A stretch of DNA of 64,000 nt, from positions 1,054,001 through 1,118,000 of the forward strand of contig NZ_BMJB01000001.1 of assembly GCF_014642855.1 (NCBI RefSeq), in the 5' to 3' direction. Source of the stretch: Edaphobacter acidisoli. GTDB taxonomy: Bacteria > Acidobacteriota > Terriglobia > Terriglobales > Acidobacteriaceae. The first letter of the stretch is position 1, and every line of letters starts with the position of its first letter. Shown here piece after piece: positions 26,605-36,003 of the stretch. The notes under the pieces were generated by a model, which saw nothing but the letters and a program-made list of their open reading frames with translations, was not told the DNA's origin and made no database searches. The position numbers were made by a program, and so were the translations under genes.

Positions 26605-26607
26605 TCC

Positions 26608-27024
26608 ATGGCGTTCTCCGTCAAAGGCCGCACACAAACAGCGCTGGCCGAGATCAACATCACGCCGCTGGTCGACGTCGTCCTCGTGCTGCTGCTCATC
26701 TTCATGCTCACCGCGCCTGTGCTGCAATCCGGCGTCGACGTGGCCATCCCGCGTACCCGCACCGTCAACCAGCTCACCGAAGTCCGCATGGTCGTCACCA
26801 TCGACAAAGACCAGAACGTCTTCCTCCAGGACAAGCCCGTCAACGTCCACGACCTTCCCAATCTGCTGAAGAACGCGACCGCCAACGCCACCCCAGCCAA
26901 GCGCATCATCTATCTCCGCGCCGACGAGCGCGTTCCCTTCGGCGCATTCGCCTCCGTCATGGATGCCGTGAAGCAAGCCGGCATCACCAACATCAGCATC
27001 GTCACCCGCCCCATCAAGCAGTAA
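26608..27024 (+). CDS. tolR: TolR/ExbD proton-channel protein
   Basis: Partner of TolQ, 138 residues, one N-terminal transmembrane helix (ITPLVDVVLVLLLIFMLTAP). The conserved Asp in PLVDVVL is the proton-conducting residue. The periplasmic domain carries IYLRADERVPFGAF. Its stop codon (27022-27024) overlaps the AAGGAG Shine-Dalgarno of the next gene, implying coupled translation. Confidence 0.94.
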   Translation: MAFSVKGRTQTALAEINITPLVDVVLVLLLIFMLTAPVLQSGVDVAIPRTRTVNQLTEVRMVVTIDKDQNVFLQDKPVNVHDLPNLLKNATANATPAKRIIYLRADERVPFGAFASVMDAVKQAGITNISIVTRPIKQ

Positions 27025-27034
27025 GGAGCACGTC

Positions 27035-27823
27035 ATCTCTACTGCTCCCCAATACGCACGCTCCAACGGAGAGAACCTCCGCACCAACTTCTTCGGCTCG
27101 CTCATCCTGCACGCAGCCGTAGCCGGGCTCCTTCTCGCCTCCGCGTTCGTCTTCAACCACGGCACCAAGTGGGGCGAGAGCGCCTCGGAAGCCGGGGCCA
27201 TCCAGGCCACCATGGTCAACGCGCTGCCGCTCCCGCCCAAGCAGCCCGAGAACGACCAGAACGTCCTCACCTCCCAGACGCCAAGCCCCGCGCCCGTCAC
27301 CACAAAAGAGCAGACCCAGCCGCCGCCCAAGCCCGACGAAGTCGCCATCCCCGACAAAATTAAGAAGCAGCCTAAAGTAGCCGAGCGCACCGAGCCAACG
27401 CCGCCCAAACACATTCAGCCCACACCGCCGCCGCCCACCAAAGCGCAAACCGGCGAGACCTCCGGCGTCCGCATCCCCGAAGCCACCACGCAGCTCAAGA
27501 ACGGCACCGCCAGCGTCTCCGTCACCGACCGCACCTTCGGCGCGCGCTTCGCCTACTACATCCGCATCGTCAACACACGCACCGCGCAGAACTGGTACAC
27601 CGGCGAAGCCGACCCGCGCACATCGAATGGCAAATCCGTAACCATCGTCTTCGACATCGACCGCAACGGCGAACCCTCCAACGCGCGCGTCGAAGTTCCC
27701 AGCGGCTCTCCGACGCTCGATCAGTCCGCGCTCCGTGCCGTGCAGCGCGTCGACACCTTCGGTCCCCTGCCCGCCGGCGACCACATCACCGTCGAATACA
27801 CCTTCAACCTCAAACTTCCATGA
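27035..27823 (+). CDS. TonB/TolA-like protein with a non-canonical start
   Basis: Links the TolQR motor to outer-membrane partners. The protein has an N-terminal transmembrane helix (SLILHAAVAGLLLASAFVF), a long Pro/Lys/Thr-rich periplasmic span and a C-terminal TonB-type domain (FAYYIRIVNTRTAQNWYTG, VVFDIDRNGEPSNARVEV pattern). The frame is open from 26972, but no ATG, GTG or TTG occurs before ATG 27212, which would delete the anchor. A good AAGGAG (27023-27028) points to ATC at 27035 or GTC at 27032 as start; ATC has the better spacing (six bases). A sequencing or assembly error changing GTG to GTC is the main alternative. Confidence 0.8.
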   Translation: MSTAPQYARSNGENLRTNFFGSLILHAAVAGLLLASAFVFNHGTKWGESASEAGAIQATMVNALPLPPKQPENDQNVLTSQTPSPAPVTTKEQTQPPPKPDEVAIPDKIKKQPKVAERTEPTPPKHIQPTPPPPTKAQTGETSGVRIPEATTQLKNGTASVSVTDRTFGARFAYYIRIVNTRTAQNWYTGEADPRTSNGKSVTIVFDIDRNGEPSNARVEVPSGSPTLDQSALRAVQRVDTFGPLPAGDHITVEYTFNLKLP

Positions 27824-27938
27824 CTTTCTGCATCAAACCTATCTTTCGGCCAAATCCCGGGTATCTGCGCGAATACCGCCCGCGCTGTTCAGAAACCCAC
27901 CAAACTCAAACTTTTTGCGTCTACCATGAGGAGTGAGA

Positions 27939-29306
27939 ATGAACAGCCAGGAAAATAAGTATTCGATCCAACGCGGTCGCTTTTATCTCGGAGTCTTCCT
28001 CCTTATCTTTCTCGCCACCATCCCAATCCACGCACAGGACTGGTTCAAGACCGAAACATCCTCCGGCGCACCCAACATCCGCATCGCCGCAGCAGATTTC
28101 AAGCAGCTCTCCCCAGACCCGCACGCCGCCGAGCTCAAGCGCACCTTCGACACCACGCTCTATAGCGACCTCGCCAACGCCGGCATCTTCGACCTCGTAT
28201 CGAAGAGCCTCCAGCCGCAGACCACGCCCGGCGCGCCTTCTGAGATCAATCTCTCGCAATGGTCCGCAGCGCCGGCCTCTGCCGCCATGGTCGCCTTCGG
28301 CGCCTTCAACATCCAGGGCTCAAACGTCGTCGTCAACGGCTATCTCTTCGACGCCAAGAACACGCAGTACCCGCAGGTCCTCGCCAAGCAGTACACCGAA
28401 GCCGTCAGCGACGACGCTCCCCGCCAGATAGCCCATCGCTTCGCCGACGAGATTATCTTCCGCCTCGGCGGCGGACTCCCCGGCATCGCTGAGACCAAGA
28501 TCTACTACGTCAAGCAGAGCGGCGGGACCAAAGACATCTGGGCCATGGACTACGACGGTGCCAACCAGCATCCCATCACCCACCTCGGCTCCATCTCCAT
28601 CTCGCCGCGCATCTCGCCGGACAACTCCCGTCTCGCCTTCTCCTCGCTCGGAAAATACGGCTTCGAGATTCGCGTCTACTCGATGCTCCTCGGACGCATG
28701 GTCAGCTTCCCCAACTCCGGCGGAACCAATCTCTCCCCGGCATGGTCGCCCGACGGCAACCAGATCGCCTACTCCTCCTCGCGCACCGGCGACCCCGAGA
28801 TATGGATCGCCGACGCGAACGGCTCGCTCGCCCGCCGCATCACCAGCTTCCGCGGTCCTGACGTCTCGCCCGTCTTCAATCCCAAAACCGGCGACCAGAT
28901 CGCATGGATCAGCGGACGCACTGGCCTGCCCCAGCTCTACATCATGGGCGCCGACGGATCCAACGTCACCCGCCTCACCGACGGCGGCTACGTCTCCTCA
29001 CCCTCCTGGTCTCCTGACGGCCACTTCGTCGCCTTCGCCTGGAACCGCAAGTACGGTCCCGGCGCTCCCGGCGGCCAGGACATCTATGTGATGGAGATCG
29101 CCACCAAGCGCTGGATTCAGGTCACGCACGGCATGGGACAATGCGACTTCCCATCCTGGTCGCCCGATGGCCGTCACATCGTCTTTGCCAACACCCCCGA
29201 CGGAAGGCAGGCCCACATGCGCATCTGGACCATGCTCGCCGACGGCACCCAGATGCATCCGATCACCGGTTCCGGCGCTGACATGCCCAACTGGAGTTGG
29301 AAATAG
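27939..29306 (+). CDS. tolB: Tol-Pal system protein TolB
   Basis: Periplasmic beta-propeller that interacts with Pal in outer-membrane constriction. The 455 residues comprise a signal peptide (about 1-34, VFLLIFLATIPIHAQ), an N-terminal alpha/beta domain, and six WD40-like PD40 repeats (ISPRISPDNSRLAF, LSPAWSPDGNQIAYSS, SPSWSPDGHFVAFAW). The start at ATG 27939 has GAGGAG close upstream; GTG two codons earlier is possible. It follows the tonB-like gene and precedes pal. Confidence 0.95.
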   Translation: MNSQENKYSIQRGRFYLGVFLLIFLATIPIHAQDWFKTETSSGAPNIRIAAADFKQLSPDPHAAELKRTFDTTLYSDLANAGIFDLVSKSLQPQTTPGAPSEINLSQWSAAPASAAMVAFGAFNIQGSNVVVNGYLFDAKNTQYPQVLAKQYTEAVSDDAPRQIAHRFADEIIFRLGGGLPGIAETKIYYVKQSGGTKDIWAMDYDGANQHPITHLGSISISPRISPDNSRLAFSSLGKYGFEIRVYSMLLGRMVSFPNSGGTNLSPAWSPDGNQIAYSSSRTGDPEIWIADANGSLARRITSFRGPDVSPVFNPKTGDQIAWISGRTGLPQLYIMGADGSNVTRLTDGGYVSSPSWSPDGHFVAFAWNRKYGPGAPGGQDIYVMEIATKRWIQVTHGMGQCDFPSWSPDGRHIVFANTPDGRQAHMRIWTMLADGTQMHPITGSGADMPNWSWK

Positions 29307-29395
29307 GTTCTCGTCTTCCCTGCGGGCTTTCAATCGCAGTCAACCCTTGGTGCAGTTCTGAACGAATAAGATGATCCTTGGTAGGAGAACATTCA

Positions 29396-30157
29396 ATGAT
29401 TGCGTTACCATCCCGTCTCCGCATGAGCGTTGCTGTGGCAGCCAGCGCCGTCGCCATGCTGGCCGTCACCGGTTGCCACCACAAGAAAGCAGCGGTAAAT
29501 CCCGCGAGCCTCGCGCCCACTGAATCCGCGCCCGCTCCCACCGCAAGCATCACGGCCGACCCCACCGCCATTGACCAGGGCCAGTCCGTCGTCCTCAACT
29601 GGCGCACGACCAACGCCAACTCCGTCACCATCGACGGCATCGGCAACGTCCCGGCCAACGGCACCCAGACCGTCTCGCCCGCCAGCTCCACCAACTTCCA
29701 CCTCACCGCCACCGGCGATGGCGGCAGCACCACCGCCGACGTCCGTGTCACCGTCCGCGTCGCCGTTGCGCCCACCGCGCCCGGCCCGAACGAGAGCGAC
29801 ATGGGCTCCGACGCCGAGTTCCACGCCCACGTCCCTGACGTCTTCTTCGACTACGACAGCTACTCCATCCGGCCCGACGCCCAGAACGGCATCACCCAGG
29901 CCGCGTCCTACCTGAACGCGCACCCCGCCATCAAGATCGTCATCGGCGGCTACTGCGACGATCGCGGCTCAGCCGAGTACAACCTGGCCCTCGGCGAAAA
30001 CCGCGCCAACGCAGCCCGTACCGCGCTGGTCAACGCCGGCGTCGCCGCGAACCGCATGCGCGTCGTCAGCTACGGCAAAGAGAAGCAGTTCTGCACCGAA
30101 GAGACCGAGAGCTGCTGGCAGCAGAACCGCCGCGCGCAGTTCGTCCTCGACCGCTAA
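29396..30157 (+). CDS. pal: Pal-like OmpA-family lipoprotein with an N-terminal Ig-like domain
   Basis: Outer-membrane lipoprotein anchoring peptidoglycan. The lipobox is LAVTGC, with Cys near residue 26. An Ig-like domain (about 50-120, ASITADPTAIDQGQSVVLNW, repeated-strand pattern ending TADVRVTVRV) is followed by an OmpA domain (about 140-250). That domain holds the diaminopimelate-binding DYDSYSIRPDAQ and GYCDDRGSAEYNLALGENRA motifs. At 253 residues it is longer than E. coli Pal (173) because of the extra domain. GTAGGAG precedes the ATG. It lies directly after tolB in the Tol operon. Confidence 0.93.
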   Translation: MIALPSRLRMSVAVAASAVAMLAVTGCHHKKAAVNPASLAPTESAPAPTASITADPTAIDQGQSVVLNWRTTNANSVTIDGIGNVPANGTQTVSPASSTNFHLTATGDGGSTTADVRVTVRVAVAPTAPGPNESDMGSDAEFHAHVPDVFFDYDSYSIRPDAQNGITQAASYLNAHPAIKIVIGGYCDDRGSAEYNLALGENRANAARTALVNAGVAANRMRVVSYGKEKQFCTEETESCWQQNRRAQFVLDR

Positions 30158-30242
30158 ACCGGCGGACGCAAGCAACCACCAACAGAGGCGGGACTCCGGT
30201 CCCGCCTCGCCTCTGGGCGCCACTCCTTGATGCCACAACAAC

Positions 30243-30290
30243 GCACGTCATCTCGACCGGAGCGAAGCGGAGTGGAGAGACCCCTGTATT
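30243..30290. repeat. Dispersed repeat (GTCATCTCGACCG family), copy 3
   Basis: GCACGTCATCTCGACCGGAG start and GTGGAGAGACCCCTGTATT end, between pal and cpoB. Confidence 0.7.
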
Positions 30291-30414
30291 GTCTTCTTCG
30301 CCGCACTCTCACCCACAGGCAGCAAAACAATGCTTCCGCACACCTGATACCCTGTTTTACGTCCATTAAATAAGCGGGCCGCCACCAAAGCCCGCACCAG
30401 ACAACGAGCGTACT

Positions 30415-31401
30415 ATGCCACAATTCACAAAACCGTCGAAGACCCTCGCTATCGCCGCTGCCATCCTGTTCGCCGCCGCCACCCTCTCCACGCCGCGCGC
30501 CTTCGCCGTCAGCAAGGAGATCATCCAGCTCCAGGTGCAGGTCCAGCAGCTCCAGGACGCCGTCGCGCGCCTCCAGCAGTCCAACGACGAGCGCATGGGC
30601 GTCCTCAAAGACCTCGTCCAGCAGAGCGCCGACTCCGTCAACAAGATGTCCTCCAGCGTCGGCGACATCCAGCTCCAGATCAAGAACGAGCAGGGCGCCG
30701 AGAACGGCAAGATCGACCAGCTCTCCGGCCAGATCCAGTCCCTCAACGACTCGCTCGACGAGCTCAAGGCCCGCCTCGACAAGATCCAGAAGACCCTCCA
30801 GGACGTCCAGAGCCAGCAGCAATCCATGAGCGCCAACATGCAGAGCGCACCCGCGGCAGGCGCAGGCCAGCCCGATGCAGGCGGCGGCAACCAATCCGCC
30901 TTGCCTCCCGGCTCCGAAAGCCCGTTGACCTCCGGCCAGCCCTCGACAGCCGCCCCCATGGGCCAGCCCGGCAACACTGCCAGCGCCGCCCCATCGCCCT
31001 CCGCCCCGCCGGCCGACGACCTCTACCGCTCCGCGCTCGGCGACTACATGGCCGCCAAGTACAAGCTCGCCGCCTCCGAGTTCAGCGAAGTCATCAAGAG
31101 CTACCCAGACAACCCGCTCTCCGGCAACTCCTACTACTACCGCGCCGAGATCGACTACCGCGCCGGCCACTACGCCGACGCCGTCAAAAGCTACGACGCC
31201 GTCATCAACAACTACCCCGCCAGCAACAAGGTCCCCGTCTCGCGCCTGCACAAGGGCCAGGCCCTGCTCGCGCTCAAGCAGCGTGACGCAGGCATCCGCG
31301 AGCTCCGCACACTCATCCAGCGCTTCCCCAACTCACCCGAAGCTATGCAGGCACGCAGCCGTCTCAGCGGCATGGGCGTCACCGTCACCGCCCGCCGCTA
31401 G
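30415..31401 (+). CDS. cpoB: CpoB/YbgF-like Tol-Pal coordinator
   Basis: Periplasmic protein that coordinates Tol with peptidoglycan synthesis. The 328 residues contain a signal peptide (about 1-31, AIAAAILFAAATLSTPRAFA) and a long coiled-coil (35-135, repeated VQQLQDAVARLQQ and IQSLNDSLDELKARLDKI). A Pro/Ala/Gly-rich linker (140-195) leads to a TPR domain (200-325, GNSYYYRAEIDYRAGHYADA and AEFSEVIKSYPDNPLSG). Order and linkage to pal fit the family. A 257-base gap with a repeat separates it from pal. Confidence 0.9.
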   Translation: MPQFTKPSKTLAIAAAILFAAATLSTPRAFAVSKEIIQLQVQVQQLQDAVARLQQSNDERMGVLKDLVQQSADSVNKMSSSVGDIQLQIKNEQGAENGKIDQLSGQIQSLNDSLDELKARLDKIQKTLQDVQSQQQSMSANMQSAPAAGAGQPDAGGGNQSALPPGSESPLTSGQPSTAAPMGQPGNTASAAPSPSAPPADDLYRSALGDYMAAKYKLAASEFSEVIKSYPDNPLSGNSYYYRAEIDYRAGHYADAVKSYDAVINNYPASNKVPVSRLHKGQALLALKQRDAGIRELRTLIQRFPNSPEAMQARSRLSGMGVTVTARR

Positions 31402-31437
31402 AGCATATTCATCGTTGTTCCGGCTTCCCTCTCGATG

Positions 31438-31474
31438 GCGTCATTCTGAGCGCAGCGAAGAACCCCCGTATCTT
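31438..31474. repeat. Dispersed repeat (GTCATTCTGAGCG family)
   Basis: GCGTCATTCTGAGCGCAGCG followed by AAGAACCCCCGTAT. It lies in the 288-base convergent gap between cpoB and the sugar transporter. Confidence 0.65.
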
Positions 31475-31523
31475 GCTGATGTCAGCACGCATCTTCCCTA
31501 CAGGCCAGAGCCTCTACCACCGC

Positions 31524-31596
31524 ACGTCATCCTGAGCGAAGCCCCTGAGCGAGCCGCAGGCGAGTCGAATGGGGCGGAGTCGAAGGACCCCGCGAC
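31524..31596. repeat. Dispersed repeat (GTCATCCTGAGCG family)
   Basis: GTCATCCTGAGCGAAGCCCC start, GTCGAAGGACCCC end, with a variable centre rich in GAGTCG. Second member next to the preceding repeat. Confidence 0.55.
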
Positions 31597-31689
31597 CGCA
31601 CCAGCTACCGATATCGCTTCACCCTTTCAGCCACAGATTCAGGTGCACTCACGCCGCGATCAAACCACCGCATGGACAGCGCCGCAATC

Positions 31690-33030
31690 CTAATGCGCCG
31701 CAGCCTGAGCCGCCTCAATCTCTTCCACCTCGCGCTCAGCACGCCGCCCCCCGAAGTACCCAAACAGCGCAATGTACACGTAGCAGACGACGGGAATCAC
31801 AAACGCGTGATGCACGCCAATCTTGTCCGCCAGATGCCCCTCGCCCAGCGGAATCAGCGCTCCACCCACAATCGCCTGCACCATCAGGCTCGATCCCTTG
31901 CTGGTCAGCGGCCCCAGCCCGGCCAGCCCAACCGTAAAGATGCTCGGAAACATCACCGAGTTGAACAGCCCCACCGCCAGAATCGCCCACATCGCCGTCG
32001 GTCCATGCGTCAGGATCGAAACCACCACCAGCAGCCCAGCCACCACCGCAGCCAGCGCCAGCACCGTGCTCGTCCGCACCTTCGTCAACAGCCACGACCC
32101 GACAAACCGACCCACCATCGCGCCGCCCCAGTACAACGACACATACTTCGCCGCAGTCTTCTCCGTAAAGTTCGCAATATCCGGCAGCGCAAAGTAATTC
32201 ACCAGGAAGCTTCCAATCGAAACCTCCGCCCCCACATACACAAAGATCCCAACAGCCGCCGCAATCAGCACCGGATGCTTCCAGATGCTCTCATGCGCAA
32301 CATTCTCCACCAGCTCACCCGGCCGAATGTCGCGCGTGAAGTCCATCGGCGGCAGCTTCACCAGGGCCAGCGCAATCGCCAGCAGCACCAGCGCCAGCCC
32401 GATCCCCAGATAAGGCAGCCGCACCGACGAAGCCTGAGCCGTGCGGTAGGTTTCAAGCGCCGCCGCCGAAAACGACTTCATCGTCTGGGGCGAAACCTGC
32501 GTAGCCGTCAAAATCAGCGCGCTCCCAAAGAACGGCGCAATAAATGTGCCAAACGAATTAAACGCCTGCGCCAAATTCAGCCGCGCCGACGCCGTCTCCG
32601 GAGGCCCCAGGTGCGCCACATAAGGATTCGCCGCCACCTGCAACAACGTAATCCCGGCCGCCAGAATCACCAGCGCTGCCAGAAACAGCCCGAACGAAGC
32701 CGCAGCAGCAGCAGGCAGAAACAGAAACGCGCCCGCAGCCATCACGAGCACGCCAATCACCATCGACTGCGCATACCCGCGCCACTCCACCAGCTTCCCC
32801 GAAGGAAGCGCAAACACAAAATACGCCGAGAAGAAGCAGAACTGCACCAGCATCGCCTGCGCATAGTTCAGGTCAAAGATGCTCTTCAGGTGTGGAATCA
32901 GAATGTCGTTCAGACATGTCAGAAACCCCCACATGAAGAACAGGGTGGTTGCAATGCTCATCGCCCTGTAGTCGGTATGCTGCGAGCCGCTATGCTGCGT
33001 GCCCGAGGGTGCGCTGACGCCAATCGCCAT
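31690..33030 (-). CDS. MFS sugar transporter (FucP/GluP-like)
   Basis: A 446-residue major-facilitator permease with 12 predicted helices. The family mark is the start region MSIATTLFFMWGFLTCLNDI followed by LIPHLKSIFDLNYAQAML, as in fucose, glucose or galactose-proton symporters. The middle has the NLAQAFNSFGTFIAPFFG motif. The substrate cannot be fixed from sequence. It lies beside the secreted peptidase and TonB receptor on the same strand, so it may import products released from polymers. The stop is close to repeats shared with cpoB. Confidence 0.9.
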   Translation of the reverse strand: MAIGVSAPSGTQHSGSQHTDYRAMSIATTLFFMWGFLTCLNDILIPHLKSIFDLNYAQAMLVQFCFFSAYFVFALPSGKLVEWRGYAQSMVIGVLVMAAGAFLFLPAAAAASFGLFLAALVILAAGITLLQVAANPYVAHLGPPETASARLNLAQAFNSFGTFIAPFFGSALILTATQVSPQTMKSFSAAALETYRTAQASSVRLPYLGIGLALVLLAIALALVKLPPMDFTRDIRPGELVENVAHESIWKHPVLIAAAVGIFVYVGAEVSIGSFLVNYFALPDIANFTEKTAAKYVSLYWGGAMVGRFVGSWLLTKVRTSTVLALAAVVAGLLVVVSILTHGPTAMWAILAVGLFNSVMFPSIFTVGLAGLGPLTSKGSSLMVQAIVGGALIPLGEGHLADKIGVHHAFVIPVVCYVYIALFGYFGGRRAEREVEEIEAAQAAAH

Positions 33031-33183
33031 AATCGGTTGAATAGCCTTCCAGAAGAGAATTGAACGGGTATTTTATCTTTTGCCGCCGCTCCCATCCTAT
33101 ACGCAACGCACACGCGCCGACGCAGCTATATTGGCCTAACCACCTCACCTCGATCAGGCACGACCTCCGGTATCTTGACATTG

Positions 33184-36003
33184 CTAATCAATCGTCATCA
33201 TGAAAGTCGTCGAAGTTGTGATCGACTGGTTCACCGAATCCGCTCCCGTCACCGTGAAGGTGTAGAGATACTTCGAGTTGGAACCGCCTCCTCCATCACC
33301 GCCTCCGCCATTGCCGCCGCAGCCATTCAGTCCCACGCCCATCACCGCCAATAGCACAACAGCCAGCAGACGAGCACGCAGCCGCATCCTCCGCCTCCCG
33401 CCCAACCCGAACAGGAGAAGCCCCATGCAAATTGCAATCTTCGATGTCCCGCCCCACACAGAACGTCCTCTGCCGTTCCCAGCCGCGCCCACCGACGCGC
33501 GCGCATCCGGAGACGGCAGGCTCGAGTTGCATCCCGTTCCTACGCCCAGGCTGAGTTTGATCGTCGTCGGACCGTTCACCGGCTCGGAGCCGATGTTATA
33601 GCAATAGTCCGGACCACCCGTACTGCTCGTCGCGCTGATCGACCAGAGAATGCTCCCCGTATATCCTCCGCTCGGCGTCACAAGAATCTGTGTGCTTCCC
33701 GTCCCTCCGTTCGCAACCGTCACGTTGCCGGCCGACAAAGTGAATCCCCCGCTCGCCGTCACGTTGCCCACCATCACCGAGTAGATCGCAACCGAAGGCG
33801 AGTGCATTGCGTCTCCCGAGTAAGCGACCCTCACCAGGTGAGAACCAGCGCTGGACGGCGCGGTGAAGCTGAAGTTTGCCGTTGCCAGCGAGTTGTATGA
33901 ACTCGTTTGCGAGAACGTCAGTGCCGGTTCCACTACCGCTCCATCCACGGCAATCGAAACGCTGCCCGTCGGCACTGGCGTGTCATCGACAGTCCAGTCG
34001 GACGTCTGCACATTAATCTGCAGTCGAATGCTCGCCCCCGGCAAAGCCGTATATCCTGGCGAAACAATCTGTGTTGTCGTGACCAGCATGTTCGCCGGCG
34101 CGCTCAGTGGCCACGCCCCGGCCAGATGCGCGAAATCGATACTGCCCAGCCCGGTCGCTTCGTCATACCCCAGCCCCGCCGCGTAGGCCGAGTTGCCAGG
34201 GGCCACACATCCTCCAACTCCCGTCACGCACGCATTCGTTCCCGACGTGATGTCATGAAACACCGAACTGTAAGACGCCGGCGTCGATGCCAGTTGATAC
34301 AGCGCCGGATTGATGTTCCCCTGTCCGCTCGCCTGCTTCATCTGATTCAGCACCGCTATGAAACCCGCAAAGACGGGAGCGGCAAAGCTGGTGCCGCCAC
34401 TGGTCGTGTAATTGTTGCCTCCACTCGTCAATCCATTCGAACAACTGATAGGCTGCCCCGCCGAATCGAGCAGATAAGGATTATCCAGACACACCAGAAA
34501 CCCCGGGCTTTCGATCGAAGCCTGAAGCGCAATATCGGGTAGCAGTCGAAACGCTCCCGACGCAATTCCCGGGACCCCACTCTGCCACGCTGGACGCGCA
34601 AAGTGTGTGCTTACACCACCACCGCCCGCCGCAAGGCCGTTCAACTGGGAATCCTCATTCCAGACCACCTCGGGCGCGTAGGACAACAACGAAGTTTTGG
34701 TGTCAAAGGTCACGGCCCCTGCCCAATACTGGCTTGCTCCAGAGGCAAATGTCCCTGCCGCCATTTGGGTCCCGCCAACCGCTGTGACATACGGGCTCGA
34801 AGCCGGATAACTAACTGCAAGCGGCCACTGCCCAGCCCCGGGAGAGCCGCACCCTGTAGAACCCCCATCGCCCGCCGCTGCAACAACCGTCTGGCCCTGC
34901 GCCGCGGCCTGCTCCAGCAGCGCATTCCCCTGGTCCAGTTCTGTCGCGCTCATCGATGTCTCGCAAAAGCCATAACTGACGCTCACCACCGGCGCGATGT
35001 CCTGCGTGATGGCAAACGCCAACGCATCCAGAACGTCATAGTTCTGGTTGTTCCCTACGAAAACGTAGAAGATGTTCGCATTCGGCGCGATCCCGGAGGT
35101 GTATTCAAGGTCAACGTTCGCCTCTTCCTCTGCGCCGGGCGAGACGGCCTCAATCCCCGAACCCGGCACCAGCACCGGCGTGATCGCGTCGAGTTCGGTC
35201 AGATTATCCTGGAACACCGCGACCTTCGACGAGTTCGATGTATTGACGTACGACTGCCCCACCACAGCAATCCCCTGCCCGGCACCGCCAAACTTCTGCT
35301 GCAGCGCAGCGGGAAAGTCATACATCGTGAAGAGGTCCTTCGGCGTCAGGTAATGGGTCTGCGTCGAGACTGAAGTAAAGTCAGATCGCGGATGCGTCTG
35401 TACTCTGACCTCCGGCTTCGGGCGAAGGTCAGAAAGGTGAAGCACCGCGGCCGTCATCGCCGCAACCTTCGCGGGTAACGTCAGGTCTGCTTCAGGGGCG
35501 AAATGCCTCTCGCCGTCCACCTGGTAATAGCGCAACTCCGTGCCGAAGGCATCCTGCACCTCGGTCGCCGTACCGGAGAAAGTAATGCGGTCCGCACCCG
35601 CTCCATCGATCCTGAACCCATGTGACTGGAGCCACGCTTCCGTCGCCGCAATGTCCTCATCGGCAACCCCAAAGCGCGCCCGGAACGCATCGGGCGACAG
35701 CCATTGGTGATACAGCGGAGATCTCGCATTCTGCTGGGCCGCCAACAGCGCCTCAAGCGCGCTCTCCTGCTCCGGAGAACGCTTGAAGACCAGCGTAATG
35801 CCCGGGATGGTCGTCTCCGGAGCTACCGCGCCTACATCGGTGCCTTGCTGCGCCACCCGCGCGCGCGACCCGGCAAGCACCTCTCGGTTCGCATCCATAA
35901 TCGTTCCGCGAATGCGCGGCTCCGGTTTCTGTGCCAAAGCAGTCGCGGCTATCAACGTCACAGGCAGAAAAAGCAAAACAACGATTCGTCCAATCCGCTT
36001 CAT
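33184..36003 (-). CDS. Secreted S53 pro-kumamolisin/sedolisin peptidase
   Basis: Serine-carboxyl endopeptidase, 939 residues: signal peptide (1-26), prodomain (about 50-200, YHQWLSPDAFRARFGVADED), catalytic domain (220-600). Glu294 and Asp298 (EANVDLE) and Ser539 (GGTSFAAP) fit the Glu-Asp-Ser triad, with oxyanion Asp in GDGGSTG. The calcium region near residue 590-620 (DITSGTNAC, DEATGLGS) is present. Two Ig-like domains follow. The C-terminus has two hydrophobic segments around an Arg-rich loop, a Gly-rich spacer with Cys, and a final pair of strands. Start chosen at the first Met of the signal peptide; the longer form has no reason to exist. Confidence 0.94.
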   Translation of the reverse strand: MKRIGRIVVLLFLPVTLIAATALAQKPEPRIRGTIMDANREVLAGSRARVAQQGTDVGAVAPETTIPGITLVFKRSPEQESALEALLAAQQNARSPLYHQWLSPDAFRARFGVADEDIAATEAWLQSHGFRIDGAGADRITFSGTATEVQDAFGTELRYYQVDGERHFAPEADLTLPAKVAAMTAAVLHLSDLRPKPEVRVQTHPRSDFTSVSTQTHYLTPKDLFTMYDFPAALQQKFGGAGQGIAVVGQSYVNTSNSSKVAVFQDNLTELDAITPVLVPGSGIEAVSPGAEEEANVDLEYTSGIAPNANIFYVFVGNNQNYDVLDALAFAITQDIAPVVSVSYGFCETSMSATELDQGNALLEQAAAQGQTVVAAAGDGGSTGCGSPGAGQWPLAVSYPASSPYVTAVGGTQMAAGTFASGASQYWAGAVTFDTKTSLLSYAPEVVWNEDSQLNGLAAGGGGVSTHFARPAWQSGVPGIASGAFRLLPDIALQASIESPGFLVCLDNPYLLDSAGQPISCSNGLTSGGNNYTTSGGTSFAAPVFAGFIAVLNQMKQASGQGNINPALYQLASTPASYSSVFHDITSGTNACVTGVGGCVAPGNSAYAAGLGYDEATGLGSIDFAHLAGAWPLSAPANMLVTTTQIVSPGYTALPGASIRLQINVQTSDWTVDDTPVPTGSVSIAVDGAVVEPALTFSQTSSYNSLATANFSFTAPSSAGSHLVRVAYSGDAMHSPSVAIYSVMVGNVTASGGFTLSAGNVTVANGGTGSTQILVTPSGGYTGSILWSISATSSTGGPDYCYNIGSEPVNGPTTIKLSLGVGTGCNSSLPSPDARASVGAAGNGRGRSVWGGTSKIAICMGLLLFGLGGRRRMRLRARLLAVVLLAVMGVGLNGCGGNGGGGDGGGGSNSKYLYTFTVTGADSVNQSITTSTTFMMTID

